From a virus, in the IMG/VR virus record IMGVR_UViG_3300021960_000047, positions 20,053-84,052 of that record: a DNA stretch of 64,000 nucleotides; one strand, written 5' to 3'. The translations under genes and the position numbers were made by a program. Of the stretch, positions 27,235-34,124 are shown in pieces. Each line of letters begins with the position of its first letter. Position 1 is the stretch's first letter. Under the pieces are notes generated by a model, which worked only from the letters and a program-made list of their open reading frames with translations, did no database searches and was not told where the DNA came from.

Positions 27235-27242
27235 TATTTATA
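27235..27242 (-). promoter_or_regulatory. T4-type late promoter (TATAAATA) before hsp20
   Basis: A perfect minus-strand TATAAATA lies immediately downstream of the gp32 terminator and 66 bases before the hsp20 ATG, so hsp20 has an independent late transcript. Confidence 0.7.
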
Positions 27243-27243
27243 C

Positions 27244-27269
27244 AAAAAAAACCCCCCAAAATGGGGGGC
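27244..27269 (-). terminator. Rho-independent terminator after gp32
   Basis: The minus strand shows a CCCCCC-ATTTT-GGGGGG stem-loop (27252-27257 and 27263-27268) followed by eight T residues. It lies 20 bases after the gp32 stop and isolates gp32 from hsp20. Confidence 0.9.
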
Positions 27270-27288
27270 ATAAGACCCAAATGGGGTA

Positions 27289-28203
27289 TTAGTCTGCGTT
27301 TGCTAACTTCTGGAAGTAAGAGAACGCATCATCATCTCCTGCGTCTCCTGCTTCTTCAGCAGTAGCAGCAGCACTACTAGGCACTTCAGGGGCAGCAGCA
27401 ACAGGAGCAGGTGCAGGTTCAGCAACTGTGTCCATTGCAACTTCATGCTTGATAGTGCTCGGGGCGGATTGACCAAGAACTTCGTTCAACTTGCTCTGAA
27501 GTTGTTCATAAGTCTTGTAATTCGCTGGATCAACAAACTGGTTGATATCATGCAACTGGTTTAAGACTGCTTGGAGTTGAACCTCATCGCCTTCAAAAAG
27601 AGGAGAAGGTGCTTTGAACTCTGAGCGGTCATAGTTACGATATCCTTCTACGTTACGAATCTTCAACTGGAAGTCAGCACCGTTCCACAGATCAAATGGA
27701 TCGACTGGAGTCTCTCCTGGGAACTGTGGTTGCATAAGATCTTGAATTTTATCAAAGATCTTTTTACCGAACTGATACATAAAGACTTTGCCTTCATTCT
27801 CAGGGGCAGAAGGATCTGATACTACCAGAATGTTTGTAACGTAGTGAAGTCGACGCTTCTGCTTGCGAACAGTTTCGCGATCTTCTTCGTTACCCGAATT
27901 CCACAACTTGCTGTTGAGTTCACCAAGTGGGTCTTGCTGTCCAAGAGAGGTCAGCGACTTCTCAATGTACCACTTACCAGTTGGACCTTTGAACCCATGG
28001 TCCCAATAACGAACCCAAGGGACTTCGTTATCAGAAGGAAGGAATCGGATGATTGCGTAACCGTTGCCTGCCTTATCGACAGTAGGTTTCCAGATGTTCT
28101 CGTCTTGCTGTCGCTCGGTTTGTTGACCACCACCTGCTTCTTTAGCAGCATTGACGAGTTTGTTGATGTCGTATCGACGTGATTTAAGTGATTGTATATC
28201 CAT
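27289..28203 (-). CDS. 32: Single-stranded DNA-binding protein gp32 (304 aa)
   Basis: This is the T4-type ssDNA-binding protein for replication and recombination. The N-terminal LAST-like basic motif is LKSRRYDINKL. The core includes YAIIRFLPSDNEVPWVRYWD, NSKLWNSGNEEDRETVRKQK, then VFMYQFGKKIFDKIQDLMQP. The Ala/Pro-rich linker ends in an acidic tail (DAGDDDAFSYFQKLA) for partner recruitment. There is no Cys at all, so the T4 zinc site is absent. ATG at 28203 has AAGGA 8 bases upstream; an apparent upstream extension to 28335 lacks these signs. Flanked by its own late promoter and terminator. Confidence 0.92.
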   Translation of the reverse strand: MDIQSLKSRRYDINKLVNAAKEAGGGQQTERQQDENIWKPTVDKAGNGYAIIRFLPSDNEVPWVRYWDHGFKGPTGKWYIEKSLTSLGQQDPLGELNSKLWNSGNEEDRETVRKQKRRLHYVTNILVVSDPSAPENEGKVFMYQFGKKIFDKIQDLMQPQFPGETPVDPFDLWNGADFQLKIRNVEGYRNYDRSEFKAPSPLFEGDEVQLQAVLNQLHDINQFVDPANYKTYEQLQSKLNEVLGQSAPSTIKHEVAMDTVAEPAPAPVAAAPEVPSSAAATAEEAGDAGDDDAFSYFQKLANAD

Positions 28204-28274
28204 TTGTATTTCCTTGTATGACTGAAATATAACACAGTATTGATTATTGTTGAGCAACGTGTTTCGCTCAACTC

Positions 28275-28282
28275 TATTTATA
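28275..28282 (-). promoter_or_regulatory. T4-type late promoter (TATAAATA) before gp32
   Basis: A perfect minus-strand TATAAATA lies in the 92-base gap between the 2OG-oxygenase gene and gp32. The predicted leader of about 67 bases could hold a control site. T4 gp32 represses its own translation, but no pseudoknot was assessed here. Confidence 0.65.
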
Positions 28283-28295
28283 AGTATAGGCATTC

Positions 28296-28868
28296 TCAAC
28301 GAGAAGTCAATACTTTTCCTTCCCGCTGTGCCCAACTAATTAGGACAACGCGACGACCTTGGAGCAACGGAGTTGCTTCATGGAAGTAATATGCGGGAAA
28401 GATGATGGTCTCAAAAGGTTCAAGATCTACAACATAATCTTTCCCCAAAGGAGTCCATATTTTTAACTTGCCACCGACGAGGTCGTCAGATTTTTCAATC
28501 ATCGTGACGGAGGTAAACAAACGATTATGTGCGCTGCCAATCTCGTCTATGTCGTCTGTGTGACACAAAAATTGTTGCCCAACTCCCTCATAACGTATAA
28601 ACTCAAATTGCGCGAACCAAAGATCTTCAGGAAAACTAGGAGAAAGATCTAGTAAAAGTTCTCTAAGCGCAAGAGAAATGTCGGGGAATTCTTTGTAAGT
28701 AAACGGTATGTTTTCACATTTTCTAGTTTCTGAAATAGAAGAAGATTCTAAATTCCTGTCATAAACTTGTGCGGGAGAAAGTTGCGGTTCAAGTTCTTTG
28801 AACTTTGTCAGGAGGGTCTCTTTTTGTTCTTCGTCAAAGATGAACTCTCTGATAAAATAATTATTCAA
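28296..28868 (-). CDS. 2OG-Fe(II) oxygenase, prolyl-4-hydroxylase type (190 aa)
   Basis: The double-stranded beta-helix core is in the C-terminal half. The Fe ligands are His-x-Asp in FLCHTDDID and the distal His in YYFHEATPL. The 2OG-binding Arg is in GRRVVLISWA, and the conserved DLVGGKLKIW strand lies between. Length fits phage P4H-like proteins. The substrate is unknown (protein, nucleic acid or small molecule). It overlaps gp33 by 8 bases at the end of an early operon. It is one of four putative Fe-dependent oxygenases in the window. Confidence 0.85.
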   Translation of the reverse strand: MNNYFIREFIFDEEQKETLLTKFKELEPQLSPAQVYDRNLESSSISETRKCENIPFTYKEFPDISLALRELLLDLSPSFPEDLWFAQFEFIRYEGVGQQFLCHTDDIDEIGSAHNRLFTSVTMIEKSDDLVGGKLKIWTPLGKDYVVDLEPFETIIFPAYYFHEATPLLQGRRVVLISWAQREGKVLTSR

Positions 28869-29103
28869 AAGGAAGTTCTGCCTTTCTTTCTATGTAATTT
28901 AAACTCATCGCCTCTGCTTCGAGTTTGCTCTTGATGACATTTGATACATATTTTTTTGAGTCTTCAAGATCTATTCCGTTTTGCTCGCAGGCATACAAGA
29001 CAGCATCAATGTATGATAAAGATTTTTCTAAAGAAACCTGTTCGACAATTTTGCTAAACTTTGCTTTAGTCATAAACTCTAAAGGAGATTCTTCAGTCGT
29101 CAT
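28861..29103 (-). CDS. 33: Late transcription co-activator gp33 (80 aa)
   Basis: gp33 bridges the gp45 clamp and RNA polymerase at T4 late promoters. The all-helical sequence MTKAKFSKIVEQVSLEKSL, then SYIDAVLYACEQNGIDLEDS and KLEAEAMSLNYIERK, fits marine T4-like gp33. GGAG is 8 bases before ATG 29103; Met11 is an alternative start. It is preceded by the 55-aa gene in a coupled overlap. Its product should act on the TATAAATA promoters noted across the window. Confidence 0.8.
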   Translation of the reverse strand: MTTEESPLEFMTKAKFSKIVEQVSLEKSLSYIDAVLYACEQNGIDLEDSKKYVSNVIKSKLEAEAMSLNYIERKAELPFE

Positions 29104-29260
29104 CTGATGTCTCCTCTTCTTTTGATTCTACAGATATTATCTGTGCGACTTCCTTCAATTCAGCAATCAGGTTGTGAACTTCTTTATATGGTCTAGACAT
29201 TAAATAGTTGGTCACTGAATTGAAGGTTTCTGAAGGCAACCCAATTAAAGAGTCGTTCAT
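29093..29260 (-). CDS. Small conserved-type protein upstream of gp33 (55 aa)
   Basis: The start ATG overlaps the stop of the 191-aa gene (ATGA), and the stop lies inside the beginning of gp33. The sequence begins MNDSLIGLPSETFNSVTNYL and continues with MSRPYKEVHNLIAELKEV, a helical protein with an acidic tail (EEETSDDD). From memory a small protein with the pattern METY...RPY.EV precedes gp33 in cyanophages. The function is unknown; position suggests a link with late transcription. Confidence 0.7.
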   Translation of the reverse strand: MNDSLIGLPSETFNSVTNYLMSRPYKEVHNLIAELKEVAQIISVESKEEETSDDD

Positions 29261-29832
29261 TTGTTATATTCCTTTGCTAGTTCTTGCGTCCAAACCTGTC
29301 CAAGATCAGAATAATAGACGCCTTGTGTTCTTTTGATCGAACCATCTGAATGACGTGCTGGAGTCACACAAATATACTCCATTTTGCTTTCGCGTTTTGC
29401 ACCATATTTATGGTCGAGATAAACACCATCTCGAACCCAAATACCAAGGTTTTTAACATACGTTTCGGCGACCTGATATTCTTGTCGCTGAGAAGATTCT
29501 TTAGAATCTTTTTGATGGCGGATACTTTTAAGTTTGTCTCGCCAAAACTTTAGATTCTCTTTAGAGTTATTGTACGATAAAGGATGATCGGGGTCAAGTT
29601 CTAGCACACGAGAATGCGCGCTTGGTTCTTTACCTGCGTTTTTCTTTGCCCTTGCAATAGCGAGTCGCTCTGCTGCTGCTTCGCGTTGTTCTTCGGTCAT
29701 CTTGCGACGAGTGCGCTTGATCTTGGTGGGTTTAACGGTAATGCCGATCTCTTCAAGCATCGCCTGCTTCTTTGCCTCTTTCTTCGCTGCACGTTTCTGC
29801 GCTGGCGTGAGTAAGTGGTCCATATCAGACAT
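29257..29832 (-). CDS. Conserved hypothetical protein with basic N-terminus (191 aa)
   Basis: Residues 10-70 are strongly basic and helical (QKRAAKKEAKKQAMLEEI, KRTRRKMTEEQREAAAERLA), suggesting nucleic-acid binding. The C-terminal half has a compact Tyr/Trp-rich region (YVKNLGIWVRDGVYLDHKYG, then RTQGVYYSDLGQVWT) that looks conserved. It lies in the early operon leading to gp33. It does not resemble T4 gp59, which occupies a nearby slot in T4. Confidence 0.65.
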   Translation of the reverse strand: MSDMDHLLTPAQKRAAKKEAKKQAMLEEIGITVKPTKIKRTRRKMTEEQREAAAERLAIARAKKNAGKEPSAHSRVLELDPDHPLSYNNSKENLKFWRDKLKSIRHQKDSKESSQRQEYQVAETYVKNLGIWVRDGVYLDHKYGAKRESKMEYICVTPARHSDGSIKRTQGVYYSDLGQVWTQELAKEYNK

Positions 29833-30103
29833 TACGAATCTTTCCCTTATATTCCTTTAAGGTGGAAATGTTAAAAGACCTCCAACCGACTTGATCGACG
29901 TCCCAGCAGACCACTAGATCGGGAGAGTTTGTAGGAGGATTAGGACTAGTTTCTTTATGGAATCTAGAGTCGATTTGACTAGAGACAAGAGTAGCATTCA
30001 TCTCTCTTATTTCTCCGTCTTTTTTAGTAAAAGAAAAATTGACGATACCCGACTTCATATCGCCGATAATTTTTTCCTTTGTCGGTAACTGATTCTTTTT
30101 CAT
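29825..30103 (-). CDS. SH3-like WYL_2/DUF2693-type protein (92 aa)
   Basis: The pattern KDGEIREMNATLVSSQID, then DLVVCWDVDQVGWRSFNIST, matches the small phage proteins grouped as DUF2693/WYL_2 (a predicted SH3-fold domain). Residues FSFTKKDGEIREMNATL form the first sheet, and W-R-S-F-N closes the domain. It is probably a small nucleic-acid or protein-binding modulator. ATG at 30103 overlaps the previous stop (ATGA). Confidence 0.6.
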   Translation of the reverse strand: MKKNQLPTKEKIIGDMKSGIVNFSFTKKDGEIREMNATLVSSQIDSRFHKETSPNPPTNSPDLVVCWDVDQVGWRSFNISTLKEYKGKIRNV

Positions 30104-30258
30104 GACACTTCCTTTTCAACAATGTACCATTTTCGGTTGGGGTATTGCCCTTCCATTTCTTCGATCATTTCAAGTGCGGCACTATAGGTGGGAAACCTGA
30201 GTTCTTTTTCATAATCGCACCCTTCATAGGTTACGATAAAAACAATCGCGTCCCTCAT
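30100..30258 (-). CDS. Small hypothetical protein (52 aa)
   Basis: The ORF begins MRDAIVFIVTYEGCDYEKEL and ends RKWYIVEKEVS. It is bounded by ATGA overlaps on both sides (30255-30258 and 30100-30103), a strong sign that it is a real coupled gene. A beta-strand (AIVFIVTY) followed by a helix (AALEMIEEMEG) suggests a small alpha/beta fold. No known family recognised. Confidence 0.65.
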   Translation of the reverse strand: MRDAIVFIVTYEGCDYEKELRFPTYSAALEMIEEMEGQYPNRKWYIVEKEVS

Positions 30259-30410
30259 CGAGTTTTCCTTCCTTCGACCATCTGCGAGTATTCATACTCA
30301 CGCTTCTCGATCATCTCTGCAATATCACGAAAAACGTCTTTGCTGAACAGTCCTTCCTGCTCATACATGTAGTACAGATCTTCTAGGATGATTTCAAGTA
30401 ATTCATGCAT
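30255..30410 (-). CDS. Small helical hypothetical protein (51 aa)
   Basis: ATG at 30410 (MHELLEIILEDLYYMYEQEG) overlaps the end of the 70-aa gene and its stop overlaps the next ATG. A longer frame extending to 30545 is rejected because it would lie wholly inside the 70-aa gene. The product is a single acidic amphipathic helical hairpin (FRDIAEMIEKREYEYSQMVE). Function unknown. Confidence 0.65.
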   Translation of the reverse strand: MHELLEIILEDLYYMYEQEGLFSKDVFRDIAEMIEKREYEYSQMVEGRKTR

Positions 30411-30615
30411 AGCGAGTTGCCTTCTTGTTGATAGTGTAACCACGGATGGTGAACATCCCTTTGTTTTCCCAAGAGAGATTATACGCTTTTTTTCGGGCAA
30501 GGTCAAACACACCCTTACCAGCAGGCATGGACCAAACTTCTTCATCGTCGAGATAGATGGTGACGATGTTCGTGGACATATCGTTGACCACGTCGATTTT
30601 ACGCTGACACTTCAT
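30403..30615 (-). CDS. Small hypothetical protein (70 aa)
   Basis: The product has a basic start (MKCQRKIDVVNDM), then beta-type MSTNIVTIYLDDEEVWSM, and a C-terminal helix followed by GMFTIRGYTINKKATRYA. The ATG overlaps the stop of the 160-aa gene (TAATG). It is the second gene after the IHF-type promoter at 31.1 kb. Function unknown. Confidence 0.65.
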   Translation of the reverse strand: MKCQRKIDVVNDMSTNIVTIYLDDEEVWSMPAGKGVFDLARKKAYNLSWENKGMFTIRGYTINKKATRYA

Positions 30616-31097
30616 TACGCTGCCTCTCGCGCCTGATACTCGGCATATGTCAACAGACTACCATCGTCTGCCATCTCATACATCAACTTGTAGTCTCCCT
30701 TCTGTCCACCTTCGAGTTGAACCCACTGCTCTAACCGAGCAGAAATATCTGTTTGGAACAACTCTGCCTTGGTGTAGCGAGTGGCGAGCAGACGACCGCC
30801 AGCAAAAGAAAGGTTGATGGGGGAATCCCACTCAGGAAGGTGGTCGGACTCCACATAGTCGACATCGTCGACCAGCACATCGGAAATGATGTACTCCTGC
30901 CAAGATTCGTTGCGCTCGGTGATATGACGACGCAGAGTGTCCCAGATCTCGGAACCCATCGCCTGTTCGATGGACACGCCATGGAGCACGTAGGTGTTAC
31001 CACCCTTGGGTTTCCAGTACTGCGGGCACTCGCCCGTACCGTCCCAGTCGTGGGCACCGTAGTTTTCTAGGATTTGGGTTTGCATAACAATTTTCAT
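30615..31097 (-). CDS. Early protein of unknown function (160 aa)
   Basis: This is the first gene behind the early promoter at 31123-31184, with a good Shine-Dalgarno sequence (GAGGAGATTGATATG). It starts MKIVMQTQILENYGAHDWDG and has many Trp/Tyr and acidic residues (QYWKPKGGNTYVLHGVSIEQ, then GSEIWDTLRRHITERNESWQ). No motif is recognised. Its GC content is clearly higher than its neighbours, suggesting recent acquisition. As the leading early gene it is a candidate host-takeover factor. Confidence 0.7.
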   Translation of the reverse strand: MKIVMQTQILENYGAHDWDGTGECPQYWKPKGGNTYVLHGVSIEQAMGSEIWDTLRRHITERNESWQEYIISDVLVDDVDYVESDHLPEWDSPINLSFAGGRLLATRYTKAELFQTDISARLEQWVQLEGGQKGDYKLMYEMADDGSLLTYAEYQAREAA

Positions 31098-31122
31098 ATC
31101 AATCTCCTCAACCAGAAATACT

Positions 31123-31184
31123 ATTATCGCTCAAAACAGGCACAAAGTAAAGTTTGAAAAACTTGAATAAAATCAACAACTTAC
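31123..31184 (-). promoter_or_regulatory. Early promoter with upstream IHF-type site (copy 1)
   Basis: On the minus strand: -10 GATAAT (31123-31128), 17-base spacer, -35 TTTACT (31146-31151), 14 bases with a T tract, then the box GTAAGTTGTTGATTTTATT (31166-31184). Read on the plus strand, the box contains AATCAACAACTTA, a full match to the IHF consensus WATCAANNNNTTR, with an A5 tract 9 bases to its left. The box includes the stop codon of the 69-aa gene. It drives the operon 31097 to 28296. Confidence 0.8.
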
Positions 31185-31390
31185 GAAAACACCTGTTCTA
31201 CGTCTTTATGATCTACGATAACAGTGTCTCCCGCTGCCCTGTAGACGCAGAGATCCTTTATCTCGTGGTCGAGGCGGACGTGGTGAGAAACCCCACCACC
31301 GTATTTCACCCGAGACAGGGTGACTTTTCCGGAAACAGGGATGTCTCCGAGATAGGTTGCTTTGACTGATTCGCCTTCAAGATTCCACAT
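31181..31390 (-). CDS. Small early protein (69 aa)
   Basis: ATG at 31390 follows GAGGAGAATACT in the standard promoter unit; the longer upstream frame would run through the promoter and is rejected. The sequence MWNLEGESVKATYLGDIPVS, then GKVTLSRVKYGGGVSHHVRL, predicts a small beta-barrel. No family recognised. It lies alone between two IHF-type promoters, and its TAA stop is the first part of the copy 1 box. Confidence 0.7.
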   Translation of the reverse strand: MWNLEGESVKATYLGDIPVSGKVTLSRVKYGGGVSHHVRLDHEIKDLCVYRAAGDTVIVDHKDVEQVFS

Positions 31391-31415
31391 AGTATTCTCC
31401 TCAACCAGAAATACT

Positions 31416-31477
31416 ATTATGCTATAATTCTTGCATAAAGGCAAGTAGTAAAAACTACTGTAAAATCAATAACTTAC
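31416..31477 (-). promoter_or_regulatory. Early promoter with upstream IHF-type site (copy 2)
   Basis: -10 CATAAT (31416-31421), 17-base spacer, -35 TTGCCT (31439-31444), a 14-base spacer forming a small inverted repeat GTAGT-TTTT-ACTAC, then the box GTAAGTTATTGATTTTACA (31459-31477). The plus-strand reading contains AATCAATAACTTA (IHF consensus) with an A5 tract 9 bases to its left. The box includes the stop of the glycan-operon terminal gene. Drives the 69-aa gene. Confidence 0.8.
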
Positions 31478-32100
31478 ATTTTAGTTACAAATTCTACGTT
31501 TGGAGGTGTTTGTATTTTTGAGTTCGGATGCTTGTGGTACAGGAAAAATTTAATGTGCTTGAACTCGTTAAAGATATTTGCCCAGATAGGACGCCAAATG
31601 TCGAGCAGGCGAAGGTTGTTTCTGCCAGTTCGATCACTGCTCAAGACGGTATCAGTATAAGACCTCATGTTGTGGTCAAAGATAGAGTCAAACCCAAACA
31701 TATGAATCTCGTCAGGTTTGTGTCTAGTAGAAACGTAATGTGTCGCCATGTGCCCGCAATTAAAGTTTGTTGCGCCTTGATTGCCCTTTCCGGCATAACT
31801 AGGGACGTGCGTATAGAACTCTCTTATCTGCGCTGACTTCATCATATAAAAACTAGGACGAGAATCCATCCACGCTTTAGGACGATTACCGCAAACCCAA
31901 TAGTATGCGTCAAGGTTTATAGAACCTTCGGTCAATGCTGCCATCATTTTAAAGTCGACAATACAAGTCGCGTACACATTTTGTACTTCAAACGGAGGTT
32001 GGTTGCAAATTATAAGTTTGCCTTCTCTCTTGTATCTAACGGACTCTGGCATCATTTGTGCCATGTCGCCATTGCCTAAAATATAAACTTTCTTAGTCAT
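31474..32100 (-). CDS. Putative glycosyltransferase, sialyltransferase (GT29)-like (208 aa)
   Basis: The N-terminus MTKKVYILGNGDMAQMMPES has a Rossmann-like G-N-G loop. IICNQPPFEVQNVYATCIVD, then YYWVCGNRPKAWMDSRPSFY and GHMATHYVSTRHKPDEIHMF with GFDSIFDHN, recall phage and bacterial proteins annotated as GT29-type sialyltransferases. I cannot verify catalytic residues. It is the last gene of the glycan operon and overlaps the GT-A gene by 8 bases. A CMP-sugar donor is possible but not demonstrated. Confidence 0.5.
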   Translation of the reverse strand: MTKKVYILGNGDMAQMMPESVRYKREGKLIICNQPPFEVQNVYATCIVDFKMMAALTEGSINLDAYYWVCGNRPKAWMDSRPSFYMMKSAQIREFYTHVPSYAGKGNQGATNFNCGHMATHYVSTRHKPDEIHMFGFDSIFDHNMRSYTDTVLSSDRTGRNNLRLLDIWRPIWANIFNEFKHIKFFLYHKHPNSKIQTPPNVEFVTKM

Positions 32101-32761
32101 GATTCAATTGTCTACGAATTTCTTCTTTACCTTTCTGTCCCGTCCAGTGTTTTATAATTTGCTTAGACGGAACCCTCTCTTGTAGAATATCCAATCGCAA
32201 AACATTAAAGCGATGCGGTGCTTCTGAAATATGTATAACGCGGTTCATGGCGTCCTGATTCAACAACCAATACAATGCTTCTTGATCTCCTCTGTGGATG
32301 CCTTCTTTTTTCACCTCATTAAACCAGTGTTCTAGGATAATAGGTCTCCCTTCAAACGCAACCACGCCAGTGTTGTACCACGGACCACAATTTCCCTGTG
32401 GTGTCCAAGGAGACCCATTGGCAGTCCAAGGATGATCTATCACAGCAGTAAGTTTATTATGCTCAACATAGTTAAAGATACCTGAAGGGTCTGCCATGAT
32501 CTCGCAGTCAGTATCAACCCAACAGTATTTTCCTTGGAACCAATGCTTCATCTTCCACATCGTTTCTACTTTGGAAAACCAACCGTTTGACTGAACGCCA
32601 ACCACAAAATTACAATTTTCCTTTGCAAACTTCTTACCTTCTGGCGAAAGTCCAAAGTCTGCGATAACTAGTTCGTCGTCGCAATGTTTGTGAAAGTTTT
32701 TGGTGAACCATGGTAATTGCCATTCTGTGTTTTTATCACAACCAGTTACAAAGTAATTCAT
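32093..32761 (-). CDS. Glycosyltransferase, GT-A fold (222 aa)
   Basis: YCWVDTDCEIMADPSGIFNY contains the Asp-x-Asp (DTD) metal-nucleotide-sugar motif of GT-A enzymes. CGPWYNTGVVAFEGRPIILE is the usual acceptor-side loop of GT8-like proteins, and HRGDQEALYWLLNQDAMNRV is the R-x-D-Q helix. The C-terminus (IKHWTGQKGKE) supplies the final His often bound to metal. Coupled by ATGA to the GT25 gene. Donor and acceptor are unknown. Confidence 0.75.
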   Translation of the reverse strand: MNYFVTGCDKNTEWQLPWFTKNFHKHCDDELVIADFGLSPEGKKFAKENCNFVVGVQSNGWFSKVETMWKMKHWFQGKYCWVDTDCEIMADPSGIFNYVEHNKLTAVIDHPWTANGSPWTPQGNCGPWYNTGVVAFEGRPIILEHWFNEVKKEGIHRGDQEALYWLLNQDAMNRVIHISEAPHRFNVLRLDILQERVPSKQIIKHWTGQKGKEEIRRQLNHD

Positions 32762-33399
32762 ATCAATTCATATGCCTCGCTGTAGTTGTGTTTTGCTTGA
32801 CAACCCAGTTCTTTTTGTATGGTAGAAAATGAGTCGCGTGCCTCTACCGGCCAAGGATAGTATTCTTCTATAAAGTCAAAGTTGTTGTTGTTTATGAATA
32901 TGTCAGTCGGCGCAGCGGCAACCTTCGCCTTTTCAATTAATTTTTCTGCTGCTTTTGGCGTCACTGCATATGCGTGCGCACCTGGAAGATATTGCTTTGA
33001 TATGAGTTTATTTTTGCCTAGTGTGCTGGGTGCTATCCATCTACCATAAGAAGGACGCCCAAAAGACAATACCCCATCAAATTGAACATTAGGAATCTGG
33101 TCTACAAAATATGCATCATGTTCTAGAACAAGAAGAGTTTCTTTATCTTCTACTGATTTTTTCCAAAGTCTATAATGAGAAGTGAAAGCGGCAATACAGT
33201 TGTCAAAGCGAGAATACTCTTCAACAAACCCTCTGGTTCCTATTCCTTCTTTTGAGAGGAATTCTCCAGGGTTATCCTCTGGTGTAGTTGCTTCGAACTT
33301 TTCTACCTCAAATCCAACCCTACCAGCAGAACGAATACAACGCTCTGCTGCCTGTAAGGATTGCTCTATAGAACTAATTGTGATCACATAACCTTTCAT
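32758..33399 (-). CDS. Glycosyltransferase family 25 (LPS-type) protein A (213 aa)
   Basis: GT25 enzymes transfer sugars to lipopolysaccharide or collagen-type acceptors. Visible motifs are KGYVITISSIEQSLQAAERC, FTSHYRLWKKSV, TLLVLEHDAYFVDQIPN (the Glu-His-Asp nucleotide-sugar site) and LPGAHAYAVTPKAAEKLI. ATG at 33399 is used rather than a TTG at 33405, because AGGAATTT precedes it. It is a paralogue of the next upstream gene. Confidence 0.8.
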   Translation of the reverse strand: MKGYVITISSIEQSLQAAERCIRSAGRVGFEVEKFEATTPEDNPGEFLSKEGIGTRGFVEEYSRFDNCIAAFTSHYRLWKKSVEDKETLLVLEHDAYFVDQIPNVQFDGVLSFGRPSYGRWIAPSTLGKNKLISKQYLPGAHAYAVTPKAAEKLIEKAKVAAAPTDIFINNNNFDFIEEYYPWPVEARDSFSTIQKELGCQAKHNYSEAYELI

Positions 33400-33401
33400 T
33401 A

Positions 33402-34124
33402 TCAAATTCCTGTGGTTGTCGATACTCCTGATTGCACTACGGTGTAGTATGGATAGACAACCTTTAGATCAGTTGGAAATAGTTGACGACACATAATAGC
33501 GTCGTTTGGCCACATTCCAACTCTCTCCACCTCTTCCAAAAGTTTCTTGGCAAAATAAGGTTTAATGATGTATGCGCTGTTTCCAGCGATTCCCATCGGT
33601 AGAGGTGGGTCAGTCGGTTCATCGATGACGGGTACTCGTTGAATTCCCTCCCCGTACTTCTCGATTAAACTATGGAACAATCGTCCCTTGCGCGTATTAC
33701 CTCGCGGGTCATTCAACCCGACTGCGCCCCATTTGTCGGAGAGATCCTCAACAGAGAATTCCCTCACGAACCTTGCATCGTGCTCAAGAACAAGAATTGG
33801 TCCTTCTTGTTCAGCACATAACTTCCATAATCGATAGTGACTTAATGCGCAAGCAACTACTCGATCTTGTGCTTTTGCTGGATAGTATTTCTTATACAAC
33901 CCAGTCGTTAAATCTAATCCGTCTTGGTTAGGAGAACTTGGCCATGTCCAAGGAACCTGTTTGCCAAATACTTCCCCTGTATGATTATATATATTTTTCG
34001 GTTGTGTCGCTTCAAAGAACTCAACAGCGATATTCGCGCAATGTTCTTTCACAGATTCAGCGGCAACCTCTGCTCTACTCACAGAAGAATCATTGTCGCT
34101 CATTGTGATGATATATGCTCTCAT
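33402..34124 (-). CDS. Glycosyltransferase family 25 (LPS-type) protein B (240 aa)
   Basis: This has the same architecture as the adjacent GT25 gene: MRAYIITMSDNDSSVSRAEV, ACALSHYRLWKLCAEQEGPI, then LVLEHDARFVREFSVEDLSD and GIAGNSAYIIKPYFAKKLLE. The two share the SHYRLW and LVLEHDA blocks and likely arose by duplication, then diverged in the loop regions. ATG at 34124 overlaps the methyltransferase stop (ATGA); the annotated-looking upstream extension has no ribosome site. Confidence 0.8.
   Translation of the reverse strand: MRAYIITMSDNDSSVSRAEVAAESVKEHCANIAVEFFEATQPKNIYNHTGEVFGKQVPWTWPSSPNQDGLDLTTGLYKKYYPAKAQDRVVACALSHYRLWKLCAEQEGPILVLEHDARFVREFSVEDLSDKWGAVGLNDPRGNTRKGRLFHSLIEKYGEGIQRVPVIDEPTDPPLPMGIAGNSAYIIKPYFAKKLLEEVERVGMWPNDAIMCRQLFPTDLKVVYPYYTVVQSGVSTTTGI

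Noticed and set aside
27289-28335. gp32 starting at 28335
   Set aside because: The extra 44 residues cross the late promoter region and have no family match. ATG 28203 has a ribosome site.
29140-29156. Palindrome ACAGATATTATCTGT as an operator
   Set aside because: It lies inside the coding sequence of the 55-aa gene and is not repeated elsewhere.
30411-30545. 96-aa frame to 30545
   Set aside because: Its N-terminal part lies inside the 70-aa gene in another frame. The true start is ATG 30410.
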